A stretch of DNA of 14,229 nt from Hyphomicrobiales bacterium (GTDB lineage Bacteria; Pseudomonadota; Alphaproteobacteria; Rhizobiales; Devosiaceae). The stretch lies in the NCBI GenBank assembly GCA_026989045.1, contig JALSJY010000174.1, forward strand, positions 1-14,229, in the 5' to 3' direction. The position numbers and the translations under genes were made by a program. Below the pieces are notes generated by a model that was not told where the DNA came from, ran no database searches, and worked only from the letters and a program-made list of their open reading frames with translations. Shown piece after piece: positions 1 to 6,281 of this stretch (within the stretch, counting starts at the first letter, position 1; each line of letters starts with the position of its first letter).

Positions 1-381
1 AGTTTTCCTGATGTGCCAGAAGCTATAACAGGGGGGGCTGACGAAGTTGAAGCATTTAAAAATGCACAAGAAGCGCTTGAGTTGGCACTGCTTAACCATA
101 TTGCACTTGGTGAGCCATTACCAAAAGAAACCACAAAATCTATAATCAGCGATAATAGTCACATAATTTACGTTAGTGCGCAAATTCAAGCAAAAATTGG
201 CTTTATTTCTGCCTTTAAGCAATCTGGACTTACTCGTGTTGCTCTTGCAAAAAAACTAGGCAAAGCAGAAAATGAAATACGCCGAATGTTAGATCCATAT
301 CACGTCACAAAATTACCAGCGCTTGAAGCAGGGCTTTTGGCTTTAGGCAAACGCTTGGTAATTGGCGTTGAAGCGGCTTGA
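1..381 (+). CDS. hicB: HicB-family antitoxin, 5' end missing
   Basis: The reading frame is open from base 1 (Ser-Phe-Pro-Asp-Val-Pro-Glu-Ala) to a TGA at 379-381, giving 126 visible residues; the true start lies left of the window, and the GTG at 13-15 is an internal Val codon. The first half matches the HicB fold, with its conserved FPD(V)PEA...T.G....EA..NA.EAL pattern. In HicBA toxin-antitoxin systems this part binds and blocks the HicA mRNA interferase. The C-terminal half, about residues 70-126, looks like the helix-turn-helix extension of longer HicB proteins (LAKKLG...IRRMLDP.H..KL..LEAGL.ALGKR), which binds the operon promoter for autorepression. hicA usually sits directly upstream and so would be outside this window; nothing HicA-like lies downstream. 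An orphan HicB cannot be excluded. Confidence 0.85.
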   Translation, partial: SFPDVPEAITGGADEVEAFKNAQEALELALLNHIALGEPLPKETTKSIISDNSHIIYVSAQIQAKIGFISAFKQSGLTRVALAKKLGKAENEIRRMLDPYHVTKLPALEAGLLALGKRLVIGVEAA

Positions 382-467
382 GTTGTTCATAGTTGAATTA
401 GATATTTTTGGCACTCTCAACGACCTACTGCGTAAGCGCCTGCGCGGCACGAAGTGAATAACTCCTT

Positions 468-522
468 GTCACTCTGAGCCGCAGGCGAAGAGTCTAAAAT
501 TCTTCACTTCGTTCAGAATGAC
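468..522. repeat. Imperfect palindromic REP-like repeat
   Basis: The left arm starts GTCACTCTGAG and the right arm ends CGTTCAGAATGAC. The arms are imperfect reverse complements around an AAA-rich centre, with a CGAAG/CTTCG core. This GTCATTCTGA...CGAAG design resembles short palindromic intergenic repeats scattered in many bacterial genomes. It lies between the convergent hicB-like and TSUP genes in a stretch visibly richer in G and C than the flanks. The family assignment rests on pattern alone. Confidence 0.55.
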
Positions 523-571
523 ATGTAGCATAAAAGTTTTCGCTTTCGCTCAAGGTGGCAATCTGGCACGG

Positions 572-600
572 TCATTGCGCACCTAGATGCGCAATCCAGT
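572..600. repeat. REP-like repeat remnant with perfect hairpin
   Basis: The segment begins TCATTGCG and ends GCAATCCAG, the same two ends seen (left end slightly changed) in the repeat at 4803-4840. Inside, ATTGCGCA (574-581) pairs perfectly with TGCGCAAT (588-595) around a six-base loop. The middle is shorter than in the second copy, so it looks like an eroded or internally deleted member of the same family. Confidence 0.5.
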
Positions 601-601
601 A

Positions 602-619
602 GCTCGCTGTCTAGCGAGC
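602..619. repeat. Perfect 7-bp hairpin between convergent genes
   Basis: GCTCGCT (602-608) and AGCGAGC (613-619) form a perfect stem with a four-base GTCT loop, seven bases after the hairpin at 574-595. It is GC-rich and lies just beyond the stop codon of the TSUP gene (647) and downstream of hicB, so it could help end transcription from either side. No T-run follows on either strand, so it is not a textbook intrinsic terminator and could equally be part of the repeat cluster. Confidence 0.4.
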
Positions 620-646
620 ACAAGAACCCATGCAATCCAAACAACC

Positions 647-1396
647 TCACTCCCAAAACAATAATTTCAACGCCATAACAACGCAAACAACAACCACTAG
701 CGGTTTGATGAATTTTGCGCCAAACCTAATTCCGCTTAATGCGCCAAGTCTTGCGCCAATTATCTGCCCTACCATCATCACAAGCGCAATTGGCCATACA
801 ACATCTCCTGCAGGAATGAACAAAGCAAGCGCTGCGATATTTGAGGTGAAATTTAGCACTTTAGCATGTGCGGTTGCCTTAAGCACACCAAAACCAAACA
901 GGGTGACAAAACCAATTGCAAAAAATGATCCTGTTCCGGGGCCAAAAATCCCATCGTAAAAACCAATGGCAAAACCAAGCACAGGCACAAAAATTACGAA
1001 ATTTAAGCGCGCCTTCTTATTTTCATCGCTTAAATTTGGGGCGAATAAAAAATATGCCGCAATTAAAATTAGCGCAATCGGCACAACCAGCATAAGGGCA
1101 GAAACATCAATTTGTTTGACTATATATGCCCCAAGAAAAGAGCCGCAAAATGTTGCAATAATAGCAGGGATAATTGTTTTAAGGTTCAAAAACCCCTTGC
1201 GCCAATATGTATAAGAGGCAACCGCTGTGCCAATGATGGATTGCATTTTATTAGTTGCCATTGCTGCAACTGGCGGCACACCAACCGATAATAAAATCGG
1301 CAAAGCAATCAATCCACCACCGCCCGCCACCGCATCAACAAAACCAGCCGCCATGCCCACAAAGGCCAGCAAAACTAATATTTCAACTTCATACAT
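647..1396 (-). CDS. TSUP (TauE/SafE-like, YfcA-type) membrane permease
   Basis: This 249-residue polytopic membrane protein belongs to the TSUP / TauE-SafE superfamily (usual length about 250 residues, eight or so helices), whose characterised members move sulfite, sulfoacetate or other sulfur-containing anions across the inner membrane. The two-fold family repeat is visible: a glycine-rich motif at residues 18-33 (GFVDAVAGGGG..ALP) and its counterpart at 145-158 (GFYDGIFGPGTGSF). The VDA-GGGG form is typical of the YfcA-like branch, whose substrates are mostly unknown. The ATG lies only two bases after the hisG stop codon, with no obvious ribosome site of its own, so it is probably translated by coupling as the last gene of the hisS-hisZ-hisG transcript. 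A role linked to histidine metabolism is only inference. Confidence 0.88.
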   Translation of the reverse strand: MYEVEILVLLAFVGMAAGFVDAVAGGGGLIALPILLSVGVPPVAAMATNKMQSIIGTAVASYTYWRKGFLNLKTIIPAIIATFCGSFLGAYIVKQIDVSALMLVVPIALILIAAYFLFAPNLSDENKKARLNFVIFVPVLGFAIGFYDGIFGPGTGSFFAIGFVTLFGFGVLKATAHAKVLNFTSNIAALALFIPAGDVVWPIALVMMVGQIIGARLGALSGIRFGAKFIKPLVVVVCVVMALKLLFWE

Positions 1397-1398
1397 TT

Positions 1399-2100
1399 CT
1401 ATAAGCTCGCACGAACAGCGCTGATAATCTTGCCTAAATCTACTTGCTGCTCATTAGATAATTTTGAAGCTTTTGAGATGATTAAATTAGCCTCACTTTT
1501 TAAAATCACCCCATCATCAATAATGCGCAAACCATTAGCTTTTAGGGTTGAGCCAGTTGAGGTAATATCAACAATTAAATCCGCCGCACCAGAACTTGGC
1601 GCGGCCTCTGTTGCGCCAACGCTCTGCACAATTTTATATTGCGCAATGCCATGTTCGGCCAAAAACGCCCTAGTTAGCTGAATATATTTTGTCGCAATCT
1701 TGAGCCAGCGCCCGTGCTTTTCTCTAAAGTCTGAAGCCACATCAGCCAAATCACGAATGTAAACCACATCAACCCAAGCATCAGGAATTGCAATAACAAC
1801 ATTGGCTTTACCAAAACCAAGCTTTGCCGCCAACTCCACTTTTTTTATACCGTTTTCTACCGCCTCATGAATGAGATCCTCACCCGTAACACCAATATCA
1901 ATTGTGCCACGAATTAAACCACGCGCAATTTCCCCCGCGGGTAAAAACTGCACATTCACATTTTCAAATCCCTGCAGCGAGCCAGCATAAGAGCGTGCGC
2001 CGCCATCACGCTTAACCTGCATACCAGCTTTAGCAAAAGCCTCTCTTGAAAGTTCCTCAAGTCGCCCTTTTGAGGGAAGCGCTAAAACAAGTTTTTTCAT
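1399..2100 (-). CDS. hisG: ATP phosphoribosyltransferase catalytic subunit, short form
   Basis: HisG condenses ATP with PRPP to phosphoribosyl-ATP, the committed step of histidine biosynthesis, in the cytoplasm. At 233 residues it is the short form, which lacks the C-terminal histidine-sensing domain of about 290-300-residue HisG and works only with HisZ, encoded directly upstream. Visible marks are the N-terminal LALPSKGRL (6-14), the GDIGVTGEDL-like segment at residues 66-75, and the PRPP-binding stretch 174-186 (DLIVDITSTGSTL) preceded by GATEAAP. A strong ribosome site, AGGAGG at 2108-2113, stands seven bases before the ATG, and the ATG overlaps the hisZ stop as ATGA. Histidine feedback is expected through the HisG-HisZ complex, as in other HisZ-type enzymes. 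Confidence 0.96.
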   Translation of the reverse strand: MKKLVLALPSKGRLEELSREAFAKAGMQVKRDGGARSYAGSLQGFENVNVQFLPAGEIARGLIRGTIDIGVTGEDLIHEAVENGIKKVELAAKLGFGKANVVIAIPDAWVDVVYIRDLADVASDFREKHGRWLKIATKYIQLTRAFLAEHGIAQYKIVQSVGATEAAPSSGAADLIVDITSTGSTLKANGLRIIDDGVILKSEANLIISKASKLSNEQQVDLGKIISAVRASL

Positions 2101-3173
2101 TTTTTTGCCTCCTCTGCCCTATCAATCCAAATAGCGCAACCAGTTGCATTCATCTGTTTTTTTGCACCAAGCCTCTCAAGCAAACGATTGTACTCTCCAC
2201 CTGAGGCAATGGTTTTGCTGTTAAAAATCATCTGGAAAACAATGCCAGTATAATAATCAAGCCGAGGGCTAAAACTAGCATCAAACTTAATAGAGCTAAC
2301 CTGATTTTGCGCTTTTAAAAACTCAATATGTTTCGTTAATCGCTTTAGTGGTGCAAAAATATCCAAATTATATTCTTTTGCCAAAGCTTCAATTTCATGC
2401 AGACTATCACTTGCATCACCCTTAATAGCCAAATATGCACGCAAAATTTCAAGCGTCTTTGCGCTAACTGGAGTGGCCGCCAATTGTTGCTTTTCAAAAT
2501 AACGATTTGCTATTTCTTCTGGGCTACGTGATCCAGTAAGAGATAGCCCATCAGCCATCATTTGATCGGTAATTTTTGTAATTAAAGCCTCGCGATTTTG
2601 CGCTTTTAAATCAGCAATAGGCGCTTGTGGTTTACCCAATCTATCCAATAATCTATTCATAGCTTTTGGCTGGCCAAAACGATGTCTTATGCGTGGCAAC
2701 CAAACTTGTGGAATATCAATCACTTTAAGCAGGCTTTCAAAAACCTCTACCGAGCCAAGTAAAATATCTGGTTTAATATCATAAATTTCTAGCGCCTTTA
2801 GTGCAAAATTTAGAGTATTCTCTAAAGTTTCATCGCGATTTTTCTGCCCCAAAAATTCAATGCCCGCTTGCGTAAATTCGACTGGCCCTTGCGCCCGCTG
2901 GCGAAAAATCGAACCTAAATAACTAAATGCTCTGCCCTGCTCATCTCCCCCATCACGCAAAAAATCCATGGCAATTGGCAAGGTGAAATCAGGGCGAAGG
3001 CAATAATCTTCATCATTTGCACCATTAGTGAGCAAAAGACGGCGGCCAAATTCCTCTCCCGCTAAATCAAAAAATGGATTAGCAGGCAATAACATAGCAG
3101 GATTGCTCAACACTGCGCCTTGTGCGCTGATTAGTTCGCTAAGTCTGGCAACTCTGTCATTTACCTCATTCAT
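2097..3173 (-). CDS. hisZ: ATP phosphoribosyltransferase regulatory subunit
   Basis: HisZ is a catalytically dead paralogue of the HisRS core; it assembles with short-form HisG and is needed for its activity and histidine feedback. The class II synthetase-like fold shows as LRPDFTLPIA near residues 60-69, a RLDYYTGIVF stretch matching the histidine-binding loop of HisRS, and GGEYNRLLERLG in the place of motif 3. I chose the ATG at 3171-3173, giving 358 residues. It overlaps the hisS stop as ATGA, exactly as the hisZ/hisG junction does, and it begins Met-Asn-Glu-Val at the family-like amphipathic N-terminus. The in-frame ATG at 3195-3197 would add eight basic residues inside hisS and seems less likely. 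Length is near that of other alphaproteobacterial HisZ proteins. Confidence 0.93.
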   Translation of the reverse strand: MNEVNDRVARLSELISAQGAVLSNPAMLLPANPFFDLAGEEFGRRLLLTNGANDEDYCLRPDFTLPIAMDFLRDGGDEQGRAFSYLGSIFRQRAQGPVEFTQAGIEFLGQKNRDETLENTLNFALKALEIYDIKPDILLGSVEVFESLLKVIDIPQVWLPRIRHRFGQPKAMNRLLDRLGKPQAPIADLKAQNREALITKITDQMMADGLSLTGSRSPEEIANRYFEKQQLAATPVSAKTLEILRAYLAIKGDASDSLHEIEALAKEYNLDIFAPLKRLTKHIEFLKAQNQVSSIKFDASFSPRLDYYTGIVFQMIFNSKTIASGGEYNRLLERLGAKKQMNATGCAIWIDRAEEAKK

Positions 3174-4732
3174 TTCGCTTGTCGCTTTTCTTGCCACTTT
3201 TTTATTGCTGGCAATTCAGATATTTTTGCAACCAATTCATCACGCTTACATTCAAATTGTCCGGGGCGCTCGCTTTTCCATTGCTCATTATCTTCAATAT
3301 TTTTTGACGCTTCTTTACCAACAATCAAATCTTTAATCTGCACAATGCCCTGCTCAAATTCGTCCGACCCAGCAATAATAGCGGCGGGCGAACCACGCCG
3401 ATCAGCATATTGCAACTGTTTGCCAAAATTCTTTGGATTGCCCTGATACATCTCAGCCCGAATGCCAGCATTGCGTAACTCGCTAACCATTTTTTGATAA
3501 TCAGCAATGCGGCTTTTATCCATAACACAAACAATAATTGGCGCAGGCATCTCTTGTGCCTCAAGCCTATCAAGATTTTTCAGCGCCGACATAAGGCGAG
3601 AAACCCCAATAGAAAAACCAGTTGCAGGAACAGCCTGCCCAGTAAAGCGCTTAATAAGCCCATCATAACGCCCACCGCCACCAACCGAGCCGAATTGCAC
3701 CTTCTGACCTTTTTCGTTAGTCACATCAAAAAGAAGTTTGGCTTCATATACCATGCCTGTGTAATATTCGAGACCTCTAACGCAGGTTGTATCAATCTTA
3801 ATGCGATCTTTTTCATATCCATTATCATATACTAAAGCTTGTAATTCTTCTAATTCACTTTCTCCTTCGCTAAAGGTAGAATCTTCATACATTTGAGATT
3901 CAAAAAATCCTTCAATGCCTTCCTTATCGCTAGTCTTTCTAGGCAATGCATTTGCTACCGTTGACAATACTTCATGTTGTGATTGTAAAGTATTAGCACT
4001 TAAATATTGTTCTAAATAGTTAATTTCAAGAGGACTTAACCCAGCACCCTTGGTAAAATCGCCACTCTCATCTTTGCGCCCATCACCAAGCAAAAGCTTC
4101 ACGTCTGCAATGCCAAATTTATCTAACTTATCAAGCGCTCGAAGCACAGATAATTTCTGCCCTTCATCAGAAATGTGAAACGTTTGTAAAATACTATCAA
4201 GCACTTTACGATTATTCACCCGAATGACATAATCACCACGTTTAATCCCCAACGCCTCCATAGTATCAGCCATCATCATGCACATTTCAGCGTCTGCCGC
4301 CACACCGGGTGCGCCGACAATATCGGCATCGAACTGCATGAATTGACGAAACCGTCCGGGTCCGGGTTTTTCATTACGAAACACAAAGCCAGAGCGATAA
4401 GTGCGATAGGGCATAGTAATTTCATTAAAATTTTGCGCAACATGGCGAGCCAAAGGAGCGGTTAGATCATAGCGCAGGCTTAGCCATTGCTCATCTTCAT
4501 CTTGCAAAGAAAACACGCCCTCGTTGGGGCGATCACTATCTGGCAGGAATTTACCCAGTGCGTCAGTATATTCCAAAAATGGTGTTTCAATTGGATCAAA
4601 GCCATAAAGCTCAAACACCTCTTGGATCTGCCCCATCATTTTATTGGTGGCTCGAATATCACTAGGTGAGCGATCATTAAAACCTCGCACCAAACGAGCT
4701 TTTACTTTATTGGGTTTTTTGTTCTTTGCCAT
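3170..4732 (-). CDS. hisS: Histidyl-tRNA synthetase, alphaproteobacterial type
   Basis: This class II synthetase charges tRNA-His with histidine. In the 520 residues, RYDLTAPLAR lies at 87-96 and motif 2 at about 112-140 (FRNEKPGPGRFRQF then MQFDADIVG). The histidine-specific loop RGLEYYTG is at 319-326 and motif 3 GGGGRYDGL at 351-359, followed by GFSIGVSRL and a C-terminal anticodon-binding domain. The motif 2 loop differs from the E. coli-type sequence and matches the form of Rhizobiales, Caulobacterales and Rhodobacterales, where tRNA-His has lost the usual extra G-1. An acidic, Ser/Glu-rich stretch just before the RGLEYY loop, roughly residues 275-305, looks longer than I expect from relatives. 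It is first of the cluster hisS-hisZ-hisG-TSUP and overlaps hisZ by four bases. The ATG at 4732 has only a weak AGG ahead of it. Confidence 0.96.
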   Translation of the reverse strand: MAKNKKPNKVKARLVRGFNDRSPSDIRATNKMMGQIQEVFELYGFDPIETPFLEYTDALGKFLPDSDRPNEGVFSLQDEDEQWLSLRYDLTAPLARHVAQNFNEITMPYRTYRSGFVFRNEKPGPGRFRQFMQFDADIVGAPGVAADAEMCMMMADTMEALGIKRGDYVIRVNNRKVLDSILQTFHISDEGQKLSVLRALDKLDKFGIADVKLLLGDGRKDESGDFTKGAGLSPLEINYLEQYLSANTLQSQHEVLSTVANALPRKTSDKEGIEGFFESQMYEDSTFSEGESELEELQALVYDNGYEKDRIKIDTTCVRGLEYYTGMVYEAKLLFDVTNEKGQKVQFGSVGGGGRYDGLIKRFTGQAVPATGFSIGVSRLMSALKNLDRLEAQEMPAPIIVCVMDKSRIADYQKMVSELRNAGIRAEMYQGNPKNFGKQLQYADRRGSPAAIIAGSDEFEQGIVQIKDLIVGKEASKNIEDNEQWKSERPGQFECKRDELVAKISELPAIKKWQEKRQAK

Positions 4733-4736
4733 TTTT

Positions 4737-4762
4737 AAAGCCTAAATTTTATCTTTGGCTTT
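4737..4762. promoter_or_regulatory. Inverted repeat in the hisS leader
   Basis: AAAGCC at 4737-4742 and GGCTTT at 4757-4762 are perfect six-base complements around a 14-base AT-rich loop, ending only four bases ahead of the hisS start codon. In the hisS mRNA the hairpin would cover the weak AGG that serves as ribosome site, so it could tune translation. The stem is short and the surrounding sequence AT-rich, so chance is a real possibility. Confidence 0.25.
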
Positions 4763-4802
4763 TCCTAACCGATTGCAACCATTTGAGCAAGCATGCTTTA
4801 GC

Positions 4803-4840
4803 TCATCTTTGCGAGGAGCGAGAGCGACAAAGCAATCCAG
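4803..4840. repeat. REP-like intergenic repeat, fuller copy
   Basis: The sequence runs TCATCTTTGCGAGGAGCG, a short AGAGCGACAA middle, then AGCAATCCAG. It closely resembles the widespread intergenic repeat of the form TCATTGCGAGGAGCG...GCAATCCAG found in many unrelated bacteria. It stops five bases before the tag stop codon (4845-4847), in the 112-base gap between tag and hisS. Its ends match the shorter copy at 572-600. A perfect ten-base palindrome, AAGCATGCTT, lies just to the left at 4789-4798. Confidence 0.6.
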
Positions 4841-4844
4841 AATT

Positions 4845-5438
4845 CTAAGGGCGCACAAATTCCGCCCTTGCTAACTCAATTTTCTCACGACAAAAACACC
4901 CCTCAACATGATCATTAACCAAACCCATCGCCTGCATAAAAGCATAAGCAGTGGTGGGGCCAAAAAATTTCCAGCCGCGTTTTTTTAAATCTTTTGCCAA
5001 TTCAATTGAATTTTCAGTTTTCGCCATTGTTTTTAAAACTTCCCAGCTTAATTCATCTGGTCGCTCATTTGGCTTTGGCTCAAAGCGCCAAAAATATTTC
5101 GCCAATGTGCCGAACTCATCAACTAGCTCAAGTGCAATTTTTGCATTATTTATAGTAGCTTCAATCTTACCTCGATGGCGCACAATGCCCTTATCTTGCA
5201 AAAGCCGCTCCACATCACTTTCATCAAATTTAGCTAATCTTACAAAATCAAAACCCAAAAAAGCTTCCCGAAAATTCTCACGCTTTCTTAAAATTGTTAG
5301 CCAAGAAAGACCCGATTGAAAACCCTCAAGACAGGCCTTTTCAAACAACCGCCTATCATCAACAACAGGCCAACCCCACTCGCTATCATGATAGGCCTCA
5401 TATTGATCGTCACCATTTCCCCATGGACATCTTTGCAT
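4845..5438 (-). CDS. tag: DNA-3-methyladenine glycosylase I
   Basis: Tag removes 3-methyladenine from alkylated DNA, opening base excision repair. The 197-residue protein aligns along its length with the E. coli enzyme: RCPWGNGD...YHDSEWG at the start, LEGFQSGLSWLTILRKREN, then GIVRHRGKIEATI.NA, LKKRGWKFFGPTT.Y.FMQA.GLVNDH and a closing CFC cluster. The family's structural zinc ligands are present as Cys4, His17, His177 and Cys181. The ATG at 5436-5438 has a good ribosome site, AGGGGG at 5445-5450, six bases ahead. It is transcribed alone, away from the L,D-transpeptidase gene, and followed by a REP-like repeat. There is no Ada or AlkA gene nearby, so nothing suggests adaptive-response control. 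Confidence 0.96.
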   Translation of the reverse strand: MQRCPWGNGDDQYEAYHDSEWGWPVVDDRRLFEKACLEGFQSGLSWLTILRKRENFREAFLGFDFVRLAKFDESDVERLLQDKGIVRHRGKIEATINNAKIALELVDEFGTLAKYFWRFEPKPNERPDELSWEVLKTMAKTENSIELAKDLKKRGWKFFGPTTAYAFMQAMGLVNDHVEGCFCREKIELARAEFVRP

Positions 5439-5460
5439 AATATTCCCCCTGTTTACTTTG

Positions 5461-5504
5461 TCTCAACTATATTTGAGAGTGAATTTTTTACCATTTTGAT
5501 TCAC
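5461..5504. promoter_or_regulatory. Two inverted repeats in the tag/ldt divergent intergenic region
   Basis: TCTCAA (5461-5466) pairs with TTGAGA (5473-5478) across six bases, and immediately after it GTGAAT (5479-5484) pairs with ATTCAC (5499-5504) across 14 bases. Both lie in the 157-base gap between the divergent tag and L,D-transpeptidase starts. On the minus strand a TATAGT, a fair -10 hexamer for tag, sits inside the first repeat. The layout would suit an operator, but no known regulator consensus is recognised. Confidence 0.3.
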
Positions 5505-5595
5505 GCAATCTTGTTCATTTTTATCTAAACATATCATGAATTAGTTGTGAGGTCTGCCCTCATTTATTTTGACAAAAATGTAAAAGAGTATTGTC

Positions 5596-6222
5596 ATGTT
5601 GAAATTTTCTTGCGCCCAAAAGAGTGCTTTTGGTCTATTTTTAAGCCTTTGCAGCGCCCTTTCATTTGGATTAAGCGCAAGTGCTAGCAATAATAATTAT
5701 ATTTATCCCCCTCCAGCTGGCATGAGTGTAAGCAAATCAATAAGTAATAATCTTACTCTTCATCAAAAAAACAATGTCCCAGCAAGATATATCCGCCAAG
5801 TTGTGCCATATAAAACCAGCCAACCAGTTGGCACAATAATTGTAAACACAGCACAAAAACATCTCTATCTAGTGTTAAAAAATGGCTATGCTATGCGCTA
5901 TGGCATTGGCGTTGGGCGCATAGGATTTACTTGGAGCGGCACACATAGGTTAACCGCAAAAAGAAAATGGCCCGGCTGGACACCACCTGCTGAAATGCGC
6001 ATTCGCCAGCCTGAATTACCAAGATATATGAAAGGCGGCATAGACAACCCACTTGGTGCAAGAGCGCTCTATATCGGCTCAACCCTATATCGCCTGCACG
6101 GAACAACCGAGCCATGGAGCATAGGAAAAAGCGTTTCTTCTGGCTGCATTCGCTTAACTAACCAAGATGTTATTGATCTATATAATCGCGCAAAAATTGG
6201 TGCAAAAATTGTGGTATTATAA
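5596..6222 (+). CDS. Secreted L,D-transpeptidase (YkuD domain)
   Basis: This family makes 3-3 peptidoglycan cross-links or attaches proteins to peptidoglycan in the periplasm. The 208-residue protein begins with a signal peptide: Lys3, a hydrophobic stretch at about residues 11-29, and small residues ending near ASAS at 28-31. A proline-containing linker follows, and the YkuD domain runs from about residue 78 to the end (GTIIVNTAQKHLYLV onward). The catalytic motif is complete: His168-Gly169, then Ser182-Gly183-Cys184 and Arg186, with Cys184 the nucleophile. TPPAEMR at 129-135 and NPLGARAL at 151-158 are typical of Rhizobiales enzymes annotated as ErfK/YbiS/YcfS/YnhG. A modest ribosome site, AAGAG at 5583-5587, precedes the ATG. 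It stands as a single gene, convergent to the MATE gene. Confidence 0.93.
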   Translation: MLKFSCAQKSAFGLFLSLCSALSFGLSASASNNNYIYPPPAGMSVSKSISNNLTLHQKNNVPARYIRQVVPYKTSQPVGTIIVNTAQKHLYLVLKNGYAMRYGIGVGRIGFTWSGTHRLTAKRKWPGWTPPAEMRIRQPELPRYMKGGIDNPLGARALYIGSTLYRLHGTTEPWSIGKSVSSGCIRLTNQDVIDLYNRAKIGAKIVVL

Positions 6223-6281
6223 GGCTATTAGACTTTATGCTAAGGTTATTTAACCTCTAAAAAGTTTTAAAAAGCCTTAGC
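6220..6281. terminator. Possible bidirectional terminator between convergent genes
   Basis: Only 54 bases separate the stop codons of the L,D-transpeptidase (6222) and the MATE gene (6277). Two perfect seven-base pairings share one right arm: TAAGGCT (6220-6226) with AGCCTTA (6273-6279), and GCTAAGG (6239-6245) with CCTTAGC (6275-6281). A small hairpin, AGGTT-ATTT-AACCT, lies at 6243-6256. A-rich and T-rich runs lie between the arms rather than after them, so it is not a classical intrinsic terminator. Confidence 0.35.

Noticed and set aside
382..646. Structured RNA or tRNA gene in the GC-richer intergenic stretch
   Set aside because: The hairpins do not form a cloverleaf, no anticodon or T-loop pattern is seen, and the ends match known-looking intergenic repeats.
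3173..3197. Longer hisZ start at 3197 (eight extra residues)
   Set aside because: The ATG at 3173 gives the same ATGA overlap seen at the next junction, and the extra residues lie within hisS coding sequence.
5569..5594. TTGACA at 5569-5574 as the -35 box of the L,D-transpeptidase gene
   Set aside because: A -10 box at normal spacing would overlap the start codon at 5596, and the only fair hexamer (TATTGT) is 14 bases away; the AAGAG ribosome site also argues against a leaderless mRNA.
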